From positions 1 to 64,000 of the forward strand of contig JAUNEN010000003.1 in NCBI GenBank assembly GCA_030525525.1: a stretch of 64,000 nucleotides of DNA, given 5' to 3'. The position numbers were made by a program, and so were the translations under genes. Shown here piece by piece: positions 1 to 8,834 of the stretch. The notes under the pieces are model-generated. The model saw only the letters and a list, made by a program, of their open reading frames with translations. It was not told the origin of the DNA and ran no database searches. Position 1 is the first letter of the stretch, and the number at the start of each line of letters is the position of its first letter. This DNA is from Erysipelotrichaceae bacterium. GTDB lineage: Bacteria > Bacillota_I > Bacilli_A > Erysipelotrichales > Erysipelotrichaceae.

Positions 1-33
1 TACGGCAAGTATGGTAAATATGACAAAAACTGA
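1..33 (+). CDS. 3' end of a BY-kinase gene (tyrosine-glycine tail)
   Basis: The first 33 bases read as ten codons and a TGA: YGKYGKYDKN. This Y-G-K repeat is the same kind of tail as on the complete kinase at 52085-53569. It therefore looks like the C-terminal tyrosine cluster of a Wzz/BY-kinase that lies mostly outside the window. In such kinases the tail tyrosines are autophosphorylation sites. The next kinase starts 22 bases later, mirroring the kinase pair of the second locus. The call rests on ten residues plus context. Confidence 0.7.
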   Translation, partial: YGKYGKYDKN

Positions 34-55
34 TTTCATGGAGATAGAGATTTAG

Positions 56-1483
56 ATGAGCGAAAAAGAGAAGGAAATCAATGAAGAAGAAGACGCCATA
101 GACCTGATCAGCCTGATCGATGAGCTGTTAAAGGGAATGGCACACTTCTGGATATTGATCTTATTGACGGCTGTATTACTGTCATCATTTTTCGCATGGC
201 GTTCCCTGCGTTCGTTCAGTCCGACCTATAAAGTAGAAGCCAATGTTTCCGTCGCAACGGATATCGGGGACGGATCAGATCAGAGCCAGTCGACTGCGAA
301 TCTGCTTGGTAAAGTATTTCCTTATATCCTGACTTCAGGACTATTAAGCGACATCGTGGCGGAAGATCTTGGCAGAGCATCTGTGCCCGGCAAAATCAGC
401 GTCACCAATGTGCCTAATACACCGTTATTGACCATATCAGTGACTTCGTCATCACAGTCAGACGCTTCCGCGATTCTGGAGTCGGTCATCAATAACTACC
501 CCAAAGTTGCGCAGTATGTTGTCGGTAGCACAACCCTCAATATGATCGGTGAAAGAAAGAGCAGTGTTGCCGTATCCAGACGCTCCGTTGTCATCAGGGC
601 TGTACGCAACGGCACAATCCTTTCGCTGGCTATGGGTGTCATACTTGGATTGTTTTACGCATTGACTTACAAGACCATTAAAACACCGAAGGATATACGC
701 TCTGTTGTCAACACATCGTATCTCGGCACATTGCCTGTTTACCGTAAAAAGAAAAGGAAGAACAGTTCCTCGGCAGGTATCAATATTCTTGAAACCAATG
801 TCCAGCAAAGCTATCTGGAAGCACTCAGACAGATCAGAACAAAGCTTGAAAGAAGGCTTAACAAGCATCACGCCAAGGTGCTCATGGTTACCAGTTCCAT
901 TCCCGGAGAAGGCAAATCAACCGTTTCCGCCAATCTGGCTATTTCCATGGCGATGAACAACAAGAATGTATTGCTTATTGACGCGGATTTGAGAAATCCA
1001 TCCCTGAAGGAAGTGCTTAATGTAAAAGGCAGCTATCCCGGTATAGCATCTGTCCTGAACGGTAAGTCATCCTTTTCACAGGCGGTTTCAAGCTATGAAA
1101 ATCAGGGTATAAAGCTGCACCTGATGTTCGGTTCTGATACACCCACAAAGCAGATCGAAGTTCTGGGAAGCCCTGTCATGAAACAATTCCTTGATCATGT
1201 CAAAAACAGATATGATCTGATTATTCTTGATACACCGCCAAGCGCAATGCTTGCGGATGCCATGATGCTTGCAAATTATGTGGACGCCACATTGTATGTC
1301 ATCATGTATGACTATGCCAGAAGACAGTATGTCATAGACGGCATCACCGAACTTACGGGTGCCAATGTCTATGTGGCAGGCTGTGTCATCAATGCCGGGA
1401 AGGATGAAGCCTCAGGCTATGGATATGGCTACGGGAAGGGCTCATATTATTACGGTAAATCCAAAACCAAGACAACCGCTTAA
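56..1483 (+). CDS. Polysaccharide co-polymerase / BY-type tyrosine autokinase (Wzz + kinase in one chain)
   Basis: 475 residues. The N-terminal Wzz-like part has two membrane segments (about 31-51 and 187-206) around an extracytoplasmic region. The cytoplasmic kinase follows: Walker A GEGKST at 284-289, Walker A' LLIDADLR near 306-313, Walker B IILDTPPS near 389-396, and a C-terminal tyrosine cluster (about 455-466: YGYGYGKGSYYYG). In Bacillota, CpsC/CpsD-like proteins set polysaccharide chain length through cycles of tyrosine phosphorylation. It is strongly similar along its length to the kinase at 53566-54999, including the LGTLPVYRK linker. It is preceded by another kinase tail and followed by a phosphoglycosyl transferase, the usual start of a capsule operon. 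Confidence 0.93.
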   Translation: MSEKEKEINEEEDAIDLISLIDELLKGMAHFWILILLTAVLLSSFFAWRSLRSFSPTYKVEANVSVATDIGDGSDQSQSTANLLGKVFPYILTSGLLSDIVAEDLGRASVPGKISVTNVPNTPLLTISVTSSSQSDASAILESVINNYPKVAQYVVGSTTLNMIGERKSSVAVSRRSVVIRAVRNGTILSLAMGVILGLFYALTYKTIKTPKDIRSVVNTSYLGTLPVYRKKKRKNSSSAGINILETNVQQSYLEALRQIRTKLERRLNKHHAKVLMVTSSIPGEGKSTVSANLAISMAMNNKNVLLIDADLRNPSLKEVLNVKGSYPGIASVLNGKSSFSQAVSSYENQGIKLHLMFGSDTPTKQIEVLGSPVMKQFLDHVKNRYDLIILDTPPSAMLADAMMLANYVDATLYVIMYDYARRQYVIDGITELTGANVYVAGCVINAGKDEASGYGYGYGKGSYYYGKSKTKTTA

Positions 1484-1509
1484 CAAAGATATAAAAGACA
1501 GATAACGCC

Positions 1510-2121
1510 ATGTATAAGAATGTGATAAAACGACTGCTCAGTATACTGATATCCGCCACCCTGCTGTTTTTCCTCTGGTGGGTTATTTTGCTTGTCGCTG
1601 TAGCGATCAAGATCACAGATCCCAATGGGCCGGTCATATTCAAACAAAAGAGAATCGGCTATCACGGAAAGGTATATTACATGTACAAATTCCGCTCTAT
1701 GAAAGTCAATTCCGAGCATACCGGTTCAGGCGTATATTCCGATGCCCGTGACTCAAGAGTCACCCCCATCGGAAGATTTATCCGCAAGACAAGTCTGGAT
1801 GAACTGCCGCAGTTAGTTAACATATTAAAAGGCGATATGGCGCTGATCGGTCCGCGCTCCCCGCTGACCTATCATCCATGGCCATATGAGGAATATACAG
1901 AAGAACAGAAGAAGATGTTCTCTGTACGTCCCGGTCTGACCGGATGGGCACAGATCCATGGCAGAAAGACCGTTGAATGGAATAAACGGATCCAGATGAA
2001 TGTATGGTATGCGGAACATTGTTCATTCTTTTTGGATCTGAAAATCTTCTTCATGACCTTCTATGTTGTGCTTTTTGCCAAAGATAATGCCAATGTCGGT
2101 GCGACAGCTATAAAAAAATGA
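1510..2121 (+). CDS. Initiating sugar transferase (undecaprenyl-phosphate phosphoglycosyl transferase)
   Basis: 203 residues, the short monotopic phosphoglycosyl transferase type (bacterial sugar transferase family). It has one N-terminal hydrophobic segment (about 10-33), then family motifs: KQKRIG near 45, KFRSMK near 60, SLDELPQ near 95, KGDMALIGPRSP near 108-119 and RPGLTGWAQ near 143. The family moves a sugar phosphate from a UDP-sugar to undecaprenyl phosphate at the inner membrane face, starting each repeat unit. The sugar cannot be told from sequence. It follows the BY-kinase by 26 bases and is probably co-transcribed. A second member lies at 47801-48397. Confidence 0.93.
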   Translation: MYKNVIKRLLSILISATLLFFLWWVILLVAVAIKITDPNGPVIFKQKRIGYHGKVYYMYKFRSMKVNSEHTGSGVYSDARDSRVTPIGRFIRKTSLDELPQLVNILKGDMALIGPRSPLTYHPWPYEEYTEEQKKMFSVRPGLTGWAQIHGRKTVEWNKRIQMNVWYAEHCSFFLDLKIFFMTFYVVLFAKDNANVGATAIKK

Positions 2122-2216
2122 CCTAAAAAGGATAGGATTGTTGCATAAATCTGTTAATTTCGTGGCCAGATTGCAATCGATAGTGCATTTTTTAAACATA
2201 TTCAAGTATAATAAAT

Positions 2217-2239
2217 AATGCCCTTCGGCATTGTTTTTT
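2217..2239 (+). terminator. Intrinsic terminator or attenuator after the initiation module
   Basis: AATGCC and GGCATT can pair around a CTTC loop (2217-2232), followed by G and six T. This is a standard Rho-independent shape. It lies between the sugar transferase (ends 2121) and the aldolase (starts 2324), where the locus changes from conserved to variable genes. It could end an initiation-module transcript or act as an attenuator. A TATAAT box stands just before it at 2207-2212 without a clear -35 partner. Confidence 0.6.
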
Positions 2240-2323
2240 ATATGATCGTCCAGCCGGAGAGATTCAGTGCAAGATCTTCTATCAGGAAACATCGTGCATT
2301 GTCAGAGAATGTAGGGGGAATTC

Positions 2324-3193
2324 ATGGCATTGAAGCTGATGTACATTACGAACAGACCGGATATAGCAGTTATTGCGGAAAACGCGGGAGTAGACCGCAT
2401 TTTTGTCGATATGGAATACATTGGCAAAGCCGAAAGACAGAAAGGCCACGATACTGCTCAGCATCACCATACGATTAAAGATATCAAGGCAATACGCCAG
2501 GTGCTCAAAAAAGCAGAACTTCTGGTCCGTGTCAATCCGATACATGAGGCAGCGGAGGATTACTGTTCTTCAAAAGAGGAAATCGACGCGGTGATTGAGG
2601 CAGGCGCGGATGTAGTGATGCTGCCATATTTCAAGACAGTTGAAGAAGTGAAGAAATTCATTGAATACGTTGACGGAAGAGCCATCACATTCCCTCTTCT
2701 TGAAACACCCGAAGCAGTTGAGGTGATTGATGACATTCTCAAAATCAAAGGAATTGATGAGATTCATATCGGTTTGAATGATCTGAGCCTTGGCTATCAT
2801 GAGAACTTCCTGTTTGAGCCTTTGGCGGACGGAACAGTTGATATGCTGGTAAAGAAGTTCAAAAAAGCAGGGATTCCTTACGGATTCGGCGGGATTGCTT
2901 CAATCGGAAAGGGAATGCTGCCGGCTGAATATGTAATAAAAGAACATTACAGGCTCAAATCAACAAGAGTGATCCTCTCCAGAAGCTTCTGCAATGTAAA
3001 CCTTATGGATAATCTGGAAAACCTTGATGAAATCCGACATACATTTGATGAGGGTGTCAAAGAGATCAGAATGCTGGAAAGAGAATGCGCAGCTAGAGAT
3101 ACTGATTCAGATTATTTCAAAAGAAACAGAGAGGCTGTTCTGGATACAATAACAATGATATGTATTAATCTTGAAGATCATCAGGGGAAGTAA
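2324..3193 (+). CDS. HpcH/HpaI-type aldolase (citrate lyase beta / PEP-utilising TIM-barrel superfamily)
   Basis: 289 residues. Motifs fit the HpcH/HpaI aldolase family: VDMEYIGKAERQ near 28-39, LVRVNP near 67-72, GADVVMLP near 93-100, a metal-site-like PLLETPEAV near 124-132 and IGLNDLSL near 148-155. Members join or split pyruvate and aldehydes or related keto acids. Within a sugar locus it may make an unusual keto-acid building block; that is inference. It starts at an ATG with a GGGGGA site just upstream (2314-2319). It abuts the 2-hydroxyacid dehydrogenase directly (stop 3193, start 3194), which suggests consecutive steps: aldol product, then reduction of a 2-keto group. Confidence 0.8.
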   Translation: MALKLMYITNRPDIAVIAENAGVDRIFVDMEYIGKAERQKGHDTAQHHHTIKDIKAIRQVLKKAELLVRVNPIHEAAEDYCSSKEEIDAVIEAGADVVMLPYFKTVEEVKKFIEYVDGRAITFPLLETPEAVEVIDDILKIKGIDEIHIGLNDLSLGYHENFLFEPLADGTVDMLVKKFKKAGIPYGFGGIASIGKGMLPAEYVIKEHYRLKSTRVILSRSFCNVNLMDNLENLDEIRHTFDEGVKEIRMLERECAARDTDSDYFKRNREAVLDTITMICINLEDHQGK

Positions 3194-4093
3194 ATGAATA
3201 TTCTGATTACCGGCGCATGGCAGAATGCCGGAAAACATATACATATGATTGAAGAAATGGGTCATCAAGTCACATTCCTTCAATATGAAAAAGACCAACT
3301 CCCCTGCACCTCGGAATGGGTGGAGGGAGTTATTTGTAATGGACTCTTCCTGTATCACAGCATTGAGCAATTCACCAACCTTAAATACATCCAGTTAACC
3401 AGTGCCGGTTATGACAGAGTTCCGATTGATTATGTCAAAGAACATAACATCACCATATTCAATGCCAGAGGTGTCTACAGCATACCTATGGCTGAATATG
3501 CACTCAGCAGTGCATTAAATCTCTGCAAAAAATCCACATTCTTCCATGAAAACCAGAAACAGAAAAAATGGATCAAAAACAGAGATCTCAAAGAATTATA
3601 CAAACAGACAGTATGCATCATCGGCTGCGGCTCAGTCGGTACGGAATGCGCAAAAAGATTCAAAGCATTCGGAACAGCAATCATTGGCATAGACCAGTAT
3701 CCTTATGAGAATGAAGCATTTGATCAGATGTATAACATCAATAACCTTAATGATGTTTTGCCCACATCAGATGTCATCATCCTTACATTGCCTCTGACCA
3801 ATGAAACAAAGCATCTGATTAATGAAGAGAGGCTTTCTTTACTAAAAGATGAAGCAGTATTAATCAATATTTCAAGAGGTGCAGTCATAGACACAGATGC
3901 ATTAATCAATGCATTAATCAACAAAAACATCTATGCCATCCTGGATGTCTTTGAAGAAGAACCTTTAAATGAAAAAAGTCCTCTATGGAATTATGAAAAC
4001 GTTATGATTACTCCTCATAACAGTTTTGTGGGAGAACATAACAGCGAAAGATTATCAAATCTGATTATCAGGAATCTGAGTGATCTGAAGTGA
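3194..4093 (+). CDS. D-isomer specific 2-hydroxyacid dehydrogenase (NAD(P)-dependent)
   Basis: 299 residues. The nucleotide-binding fold shows as CIIGCGSVGTECAKRF near 138-153. Catalytic-region motifs are visible: INISRGAVIDTDAL near 226-239 (substrate-site Arg) and a late ITPHNSF near 274-280 with the catalytic His. The family reduces 2-keto acids to D-2-hydroxyacids. It directly follows the HpcH/HpaI aldolase with no gap, so it may reduce that enzyme's product. A second, divergent member lies at 17607-18536. The true substrate is unknown; a glyoxylate, hydroxypyruvate or lactate type is possible. Confidence 0.87.
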   Translation: MNILITGAWQNAGKHIHMIEEMGHQVTFLQYEKDQLPCTSEWVEGVICNGLFLYHSIEQFTNLKYIQLTSAGYDRVPIDYVKEHNITIFNARGVYSIPMAEYALSSALNLCKKSTFFHENQKQKKWIKNRDLKELYKQTVCIIGCGSVGTECAKRFKAFGTAIIGIDQYPYENEAFDQMYNINNLNDVLPTSDVIILTLPLTNETKHLINEERLSLLKDEAVLINISRGAVIDTDALINALINKNIYAILDVFEEEPLNEKSPLWNYENVMITPHNSFVGEHNSERLSNLIIRNLSDLK

Positions 4094-4151
4094 TTCGGGT
4101 GAAAGAAACAAGCAGACATTACATGTTGAAATAAGAAAAACAGATAAATAT

Positions 4152-5267
4152 ATGATTAAGATCTTATTCTACATCGATGAATTATCAGCAGGTGGAGCAG
4201 AGAAGGTGTTATGCAACCTTGTCAATAATATGGATCCATCTTCTTTTGATATTACTGTTCATACAACATGGAAGTCAGATGCAAAGTCTCTTTTAAAACC
4301 TCATGTGAAATATAAATACGTTTTTTCTGAAAGAAATAAGATCAGCAGATTCATCTACAGAGCTGAAACACAACTGGGTTTATTCTATCAGTTGCATTTA
4401 AAAGGTGACTACGATATTGAAGTGGCATATCTTGAATGCGGACCAACAAAGGTGATGGCATCTTCTACCAATAAGATAGCTGCGCATGTTGCGTGGATTC
4501 ATTGTGATCTTGCAAAGAAGTTTTTGGATATTGATCAGTTTGCTAAACAAACAAGAAATCATTATAAGAAATATGATCAGGTTGTATGTGTTTCAGAAGC
4601 ATGTAAAGAATCATATGATCAATATTTTAAGGATTGTGTACCATCATTGGTTTTGCACAATGTAATTGATACAGAAGAAATCATCAATAAATCAAAAGTA
4701 AATTTGAATCTTGATCTGAAGAAAAAAAATCTGACTTTTGTGGCAGTCGGCAGACAATCATACGAAAAGAACTATATGATGCTTTTGAGAGTTCATAAGC
4801 AATTGCTTGATGAAGGTTATAAACACTCCCTTTGGCTGATTGGAGAAGGCTCGGAAACTGTAAACCTGAAGAAATATGTAAATGATGAACGGTTGAATGA
4901 TTCAGTTAGCTTTTTCGGTTTCCAAAGTAATCCTTATCCGATCATGAAAGAGGCAGATGTTCTTGTTTCTTCATCTATTTATGAAGGTTTTAGTACAGTT
5001 ATCAATGAGGCACTGATTCTCGGTTTGCCTGTGATCACAACGGACTGTTCCGGAATGCGTGAAATACTTGGCGATAGTGAATATGGAATGATCACAGAAA
5101 ATAACGAGAATGCATTCAAAGACGGTATGCGGAAAATGCTCTCTGATCATGAATTGAGAAATGATTATAAGGAGAAAGCTATTATAAGATCTGCACAATT
5201 AACGGGTAAAGCAATTGCAGAAATGACTGAATCTTTTTTTGAATCATTAGTCAGGAGGAAACACTGA
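4152..5267 (+). CDS. Glycosyltransferase family 4
   Basis: 371 residues. GT-B protein with the N-terminal signature LSAGGAEKVLCNL near 10-22, an acceptor-side domain, and the donor-binding half with AVGRQSYEKNYMMLL near 199-213, SSSIYEGFSTVINEAL near 275-290 and GLPVITTDCSGMREIL near 292-307. The EX7E-like motif (EGF...NEA) marks retaining GT4 enzymes, which use nucleotide-sugar donors at the inner membrane face. It is followed after 2 bases by the EpsG-like polymerase. Donor and linkage are not predictable. Confidence 0.9.
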   Translation: MIKILFYIDELSAGGAEKVLCNLVNNMDPSSFDITVHTTWKSDAKSLLKPHVKYKYVFSERNKISRFIYRAETQLGLFYQLHLKGDYDIEVAYLECGPTKVMASSTNKIAAHVAWIHCDLAKKFLDIDQFAKQTRNHYKKYDQVVCVSEACKESYDQYFKDCVPSLVLHNVIDTEEIINKSKVNLNLDLKKKNLTFVAVGRQSYEKNYMMLLRVHKQLLDEGYKHSLWLIGEGSETVNLKKYVNDERLNDSVSFFGFQSNPYPIMKEADVLVSSSIYEGFSTVINEALILGLPVITTDCSGMREILGDSEYGMITENNENAFKDGMRKMLSDHELRNDYKEKAIIRSAQLTGKAIAEMTESFFESLVRRKH

Positions 5268-5269
5268 CA

Positions 5270-6367
5270 ATGAAGAACTTATTAAATGTATATTGGGCGG
5301 TTTTGGCAATCACCGGTGTGCTTGCAATTATATTCAGAGATGATAAAAAGAAGTTTGTGATATCTGCTGCAATTGTTCATATTTTTGTTTGCGGATTTAG
5401 ATATGATTCTATGCATGGAGACTTGATGGCATATAAAAGAGGTTTTGAATCATTTGCTCAAGCTGATTGGCTGAGTAAAACCATTTTAAGCGATGGAAAA
5501 AATACTCTATTCTATGGATTAAATAAGTTAATTGCTAATTCAACAAATAATAATTTTCAAGTGCTTTTGTTTGTTATAGCCTCAATATCAATAATATCTA
5601 TCAGCATTATTATTTACAGATATTCTGAGATGCCGTTTGTCAGCTATTTGATGTGGAGTTGCTTTGGCTTTTATATGTTTGGTTTTTATTCAATCAAGCA
5701 GTCATTGGCAATGTCTATTCTTATGTTCGCAGGAATGGCAATTTTTGAAAAAAAACATATCTTATTTTATGCATTTGTCATAATTGCTGGTTTTATTCAT
5801 ATGCCTGCGTTTGTTTTTTTGCCTGCATATGAATTGTGCCTGGCAAAGAAATTGAGAACAATTATTTATTTTTATATTATTTTGGCGCTTATTGTTATTT
5901 TATTCAGAAATCAAATCGTAGGAACAATGGCGGATCTTTATTATGATGGTGAAAAGTTTTCGTCTATAACCTCCTTTGGTGTTGGAGGTAAGTCATTAAT
6001 GCTGATCGCATTGGTTTTTGTGGGAATCTTTTTGTGCAATATAAAAAATGATTATTTTAGATATACATTGATTTTGATCGCTACAGCATCACTGATTCAA
6101 ATGTTTTCGGTATATGATAATGTCTTCACTCGATTGGCAGATTATTATTTTCAGTTCATTATTCTATATGCGCCATTTATACTTAATCAGTCTCATGAAT
6201 CAAATAATGATGTGCCAATTATGCCTTTTAATGAACGGAGCAGGAAATTGATAACGGTGCTATTTTGTGTGATGGCTATGGTTTTTTATTATCGAGTCAA
6301 TTTTCTTCATGCAAGTGATGTTGCAGTAGATAATCTGGTCGCAAATTTTAAATTCTTCTGGCAGTAA
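5270..6367 (+). CDS. EpsG/Wzy-like polysaccharide polymerase
   Basis: 365 residues, a polytopic membrane protein with roughly nine to ten hydrophobic segments spread along its length. The first loop GFRYDSMHGDLMAYKRGFE (near 44-62) is typical of the EpsG family, in which this acidic/Tyr motif follows the first segments. EpsG-like proteins are taken to be Wzy-type polymerases that join lipid-linked repeats. The gene is very AT-rich compared with the 44-64 kb genes. It is paralogous in type, not closely in sequence, to the protein at 56081-57199. It is the only polymerase candidate seen in the first locus. Confidence 0.8.
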   Translation: MKNLLNVYWAVLAITGVLAIIFRDDKKKFVISAAIVHIFVCGFRYDSMHGDLMAYKRGFESFAQADWLSKTILSDGKNTLFYGLNKLIANSTNNNFQVLLFVIASISIISISIIIYRYSEMPFVSYLMWSCFGFYMFGFYSIKQSLAMSILMFAGMAIFEKKHILFYAFVIIAGFIHMPAFVFLPAYELCLAKKLRTIIYFYIILALIVILFRNQIVGTMADLYYDGEKFSSITSFGVGGKSLMLIALVFVGIFLCNIKNDYFRYTLILIATASLIQMFSVYDNVFTRLADYYFQFIILYAPFILNQSHESNNDVPIMPFNERSRKLITVLFCVMAMVFYYRVNFLHASDVAVDNLVANFKFFWQ

Positions 6368-6384
6368 AACGGAGGTTACATAGT

Positions 6385-7704
6385 ATGTTGTTTAATGACT
6401 TAGTTGAAAAGAAATCTTCATTAGCAGTAGTTGGCTTGGGTTATGTCGGTATGCCTTTGGCAGTCGCTTTCGCAAAAAAAGGTATAAAGGTCATTGGTTT
6501 TGATACCAATGAATCTAAGATTGATCTTTATAAAAATGGTATTGATCCGACTCATGAGGTCGGAGATGAAGCAATCAGAAATACTGAAGTAGAGTTTACA
6601 TGTGACAGTTCTGAAATAAAGAAGGCTTCATTTATTATTGTGGCTGTTCCGACTCCGATCAATCAGGATCATACTCCTGATCTTTATCCGGTTGAATCGG
6701 CCAGTGAGATTGTTGGAAAGAATCTTTCCAAAGGATCTGTGGTTGTCTATGAATCAACCGTTTATCCTGGTGTCACTGAAGATATCTGTGTACCGATTCT
6801 GGAAAAAGAATCCGGATTAAAATGCGGAACCGACTTCTTTATCGGCTATTCACCTGAAAGAATCAATCCCGGAGATCCTGTTCATAGATTGGAAAATATC
6901 CGTAAGATTGTTTCCGGCATGAATCAGGAAACAAGAGATGTAATTGAGAAGGTATATAACCTGGTCATTGAAGTAGGTACATATCCTGTATCTTCTATTA
7001 AAACAGCTGAGGCAATCAAGGTTGTTGAAAACAGCCAGAGAGATATCAATATTGCCTTTATGAATGAACTGGCAATGGTATTTGACCGTATGAATATTGA
7101 TACTGCAGAAGTTGTAGCAGGTATGAATACAAAATGGAATGCATTGGGATTCAGACCCGGTTTGGTAGGAGGCCATTGCATCGGAGTTGATCCCTACTAC
7201 TTTACATATGAAGCAGAGAAGCTTGGCTATCACAGTCAGATTATTCTGGCAGGAAGAAAAGTGAATGATGGTATGGGCAGCTTTGTGGCAGATGCGACAA
7301 TCAAGCAGCTTGTATTGGCAGGTAAAGCAGTCAGAGATTCTAAGGTTGTTATATTAGGTGTTACCTTCAAAGAAGACTGTCCTGATACAAGAAACAGTAA
7401 AGTAGAAGACATCGTCAAGAGATTAAAAGAATACGGTATTAAACCGGTATTGATTGATCCTCAGGCAGATGAAAAGGGATATGAACATGAATATGGAAAT
7501 ACTCTTTCTTCTATGGATGAAGCAAATGATGCAGACTGCATCATCATTGCAGTAGCTCATAAAGAATTCAAACAGCTGTCTTTAAATGATTATGATCATA
7601 TGTTTAAAGATATGGATAATTCTGAAAAAGTCTTGATTGATGTCAAGAGTATTCTGAATAAAGAAGAAGTTGAGTCTGCCGGTTACAGATATTGGAGACT
7701 GTAA
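6385..7704 (+). CDS. Nucleotide-sugar 6-dehydrogenase (UDP-HexNAc dehydrogenase, TviB/WbpO/CapL-like)
   Basis: 439 residues. The N-terminal NAD site is VVGLGYVGMPLAVAFAKKG near 14-32. The central domain has VYESTVYPGVTE near 120-131 and YSPERINPGDP near 154-164. The NSQRDINIAFMNELA helix lies near 221-235. The active-site loop is GLVGGHCIGVDPYYF near 258-272, with the catalytic Cys. Two four-electron oxidations turn UDP-HexNAc or UDP-hexose into the uronic acid. The RDINIAFMNE and GHCIGVDPYY combination favours the HexNAc group (TviB, WbpO, CapL) over UDP-glucose dehydrogenase; the exact donor is an inference. The product would give an acidic residue in the polymer. Confidence 0.9.
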   Translation: MLFNDLVEKKSSLAVVGLGYVGMPLAVAFAKKGIKVIGFDTNESKIDLYKNGIDPTHEVGDEAIRNTEVEFTCDSSEIKKASFIIVAVPTPINQDHTPDLYPVESASEIVGKNLSKGSVVVYESTVYPGVTEDICVPILEKESGLKCGTDFFIGYSPERINPGDPVHRLENIRKIVSGMNQETRDVIEKVYNLVIEVGTYPVSSIKTAEAIKVVENSQRDINIAFMNELAMVFDRMNIDTAEVVAGMNTKWNALGFRPGLVGGHCIGVDPYYFTYEAEKLGYHSQIILAGRKVNDGMGSFVADATIKQLVLAGKAVRDSKVVILGVTFKEDCPDTRNSKVEDIVKRLKEYGIKPVLIDPQADEKGYEHEYGNTLSSMDEANDADCIIIAVAHKEFKQLSLNDYDHMFKDMDNSEKVLIDVKSILNKEEVESAGYRYWRL

Positions 7705-7706
7705 AG

Positions 7707-8816
7707 ATGAAGGGTTATTACTTATTTGCACCGGTTGAACCTGGAAACGCAGGCCCTGAATCAGGAGTTGAAAGAAAGGTACGCGCTCAGCATAAAGCGT
7801 TGAATGCTTATGTGAATTGTGAACTTCTGATTCTTGATCCGGTCAGATATACAGGTTCAAAGAGTGAGAAAATCATCAGAAGACTTCCGTTTACAGCCGC
7901 CTGGAGAAAATGGAAGTATGAAGGTGAATTTGATGATGGTGATTTCCTTTATATCAGACAGGTATATCATGATCATTCCTTTGTAAGTTATTTAAAAGAA
8001 ATCAGGAAAAGAAATCCGAAGATCAAAATCATATATGAAATCCCTACATATCCATTTGATACTGAATCAAAGATATCTGTTTCTACTTTCTCATTTGCAA
8101 TGAAAGAGAGATTAAACAGAAAGAAACTTGCTAAGTATATTGATCGGATCGTTACTTTCTACGGTCAGAAAGAAATCTTCGGAATACCTTGTATTGATTT
8201 GATCAATGGATATGATTTCTCAACGATTGAATTACCTGAAAGAGAAAGAACTGACACAGTCAATGTAATCTCTGTTGCATTGACTGCTTTCTGGCATGGA
8301 TACGATCGTTTTATCAAAGGCTTGGCTGAATACTATGAAAACGGCGGTAATGAGAATATCGTTTATCACTATGTTGGTACAGTGATGCCTGAACATAGAG
8401 AATACGTCAAAGAACATCATCTTGATGAACACGTAATATTCTATGGGAAGATGTCAGGTGAACCGTTAAAAGAATTGATGAAGAGATGTTTCATTGGATT
8501 GGATGTATTGGGAGGCCATAGAAAAGACTATCCGGTCAGCAGCTCACTGAAATCCAGAGAATATTTTGCATATGGAATACCGATGATCACATCTTCTCCG
8601 ATTGACTTTCTTCCGAAGGATTCACCTTATCAGTTCTTAGTACCATATGATGACAGCCCGGTGGATATGAAAAAGATGCTGGAATATTATCATGGCTACT
8701 ATGATGGAAAAGACTGCAATGAACTTGCAAAAAAGATGAGAGAGTACGGAAAAGAAGTGTGTGATATGAGTATTACCATGAAGCCTGTAGCTGATTGGCT
8801 GGATAACAATAAATGA
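7707..8816 (+). CDS. GT4-like glycosyltransferase
   Basis: 369 residues from the ATG at 7707. That start has GGAG at 7694-7697 inside the previous gene's end; an in-frame TTG at 7692 lacks such a site. The protein begins with an unusual GYYLFAPVEPGNAGPESGVERKV motif reminiscent of GT-B acceptor domains. It ends with a donor-site-like region: YGKMSGEPLKELMKRCFIGLDVLGGHRKDY (about 247-276) and SREYFAYGIPMI near 286-297. The donor is unknown. The neighbour at 8835 is a comparable GT-B protein, so the two probably add consecutive sugars. Confidence 0.72.
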   Translation: MKGYYLFAPVEPGNAGPESGVERKVRAQHKALNAYVNCELLILDPVRYTGSKSEKIIRRLPFTAAWRKWKYEGEFDDGDFLYIRQVYHDHSFVSYLKEIRKRNPKIKIIYEIPTYPFDTESKISVSTFSFAMKERLNRKKLAKYIDRIVTFYGQKEIFGIPCIDLINGYDFSTIELPERERTDTVNVISVALTAFWHGYDRFIKGLAEYYENGGNENIVYHYVGTVMPEHREYVKEHHLDEHVIFYGKMSGEPLKELMKRCFIGLDVLGGHRKDYPVSSSLKSREYFAYGIPMITSSPIDFLPKDSPYQFLVPYDDSPVDMKKMLEYYHGYYDGKDCNELAKKMREYGKEVCDMSITMKPVADWLDNNK

Positions 8817-8834
8817 TATAGATGAGGAAGATTG

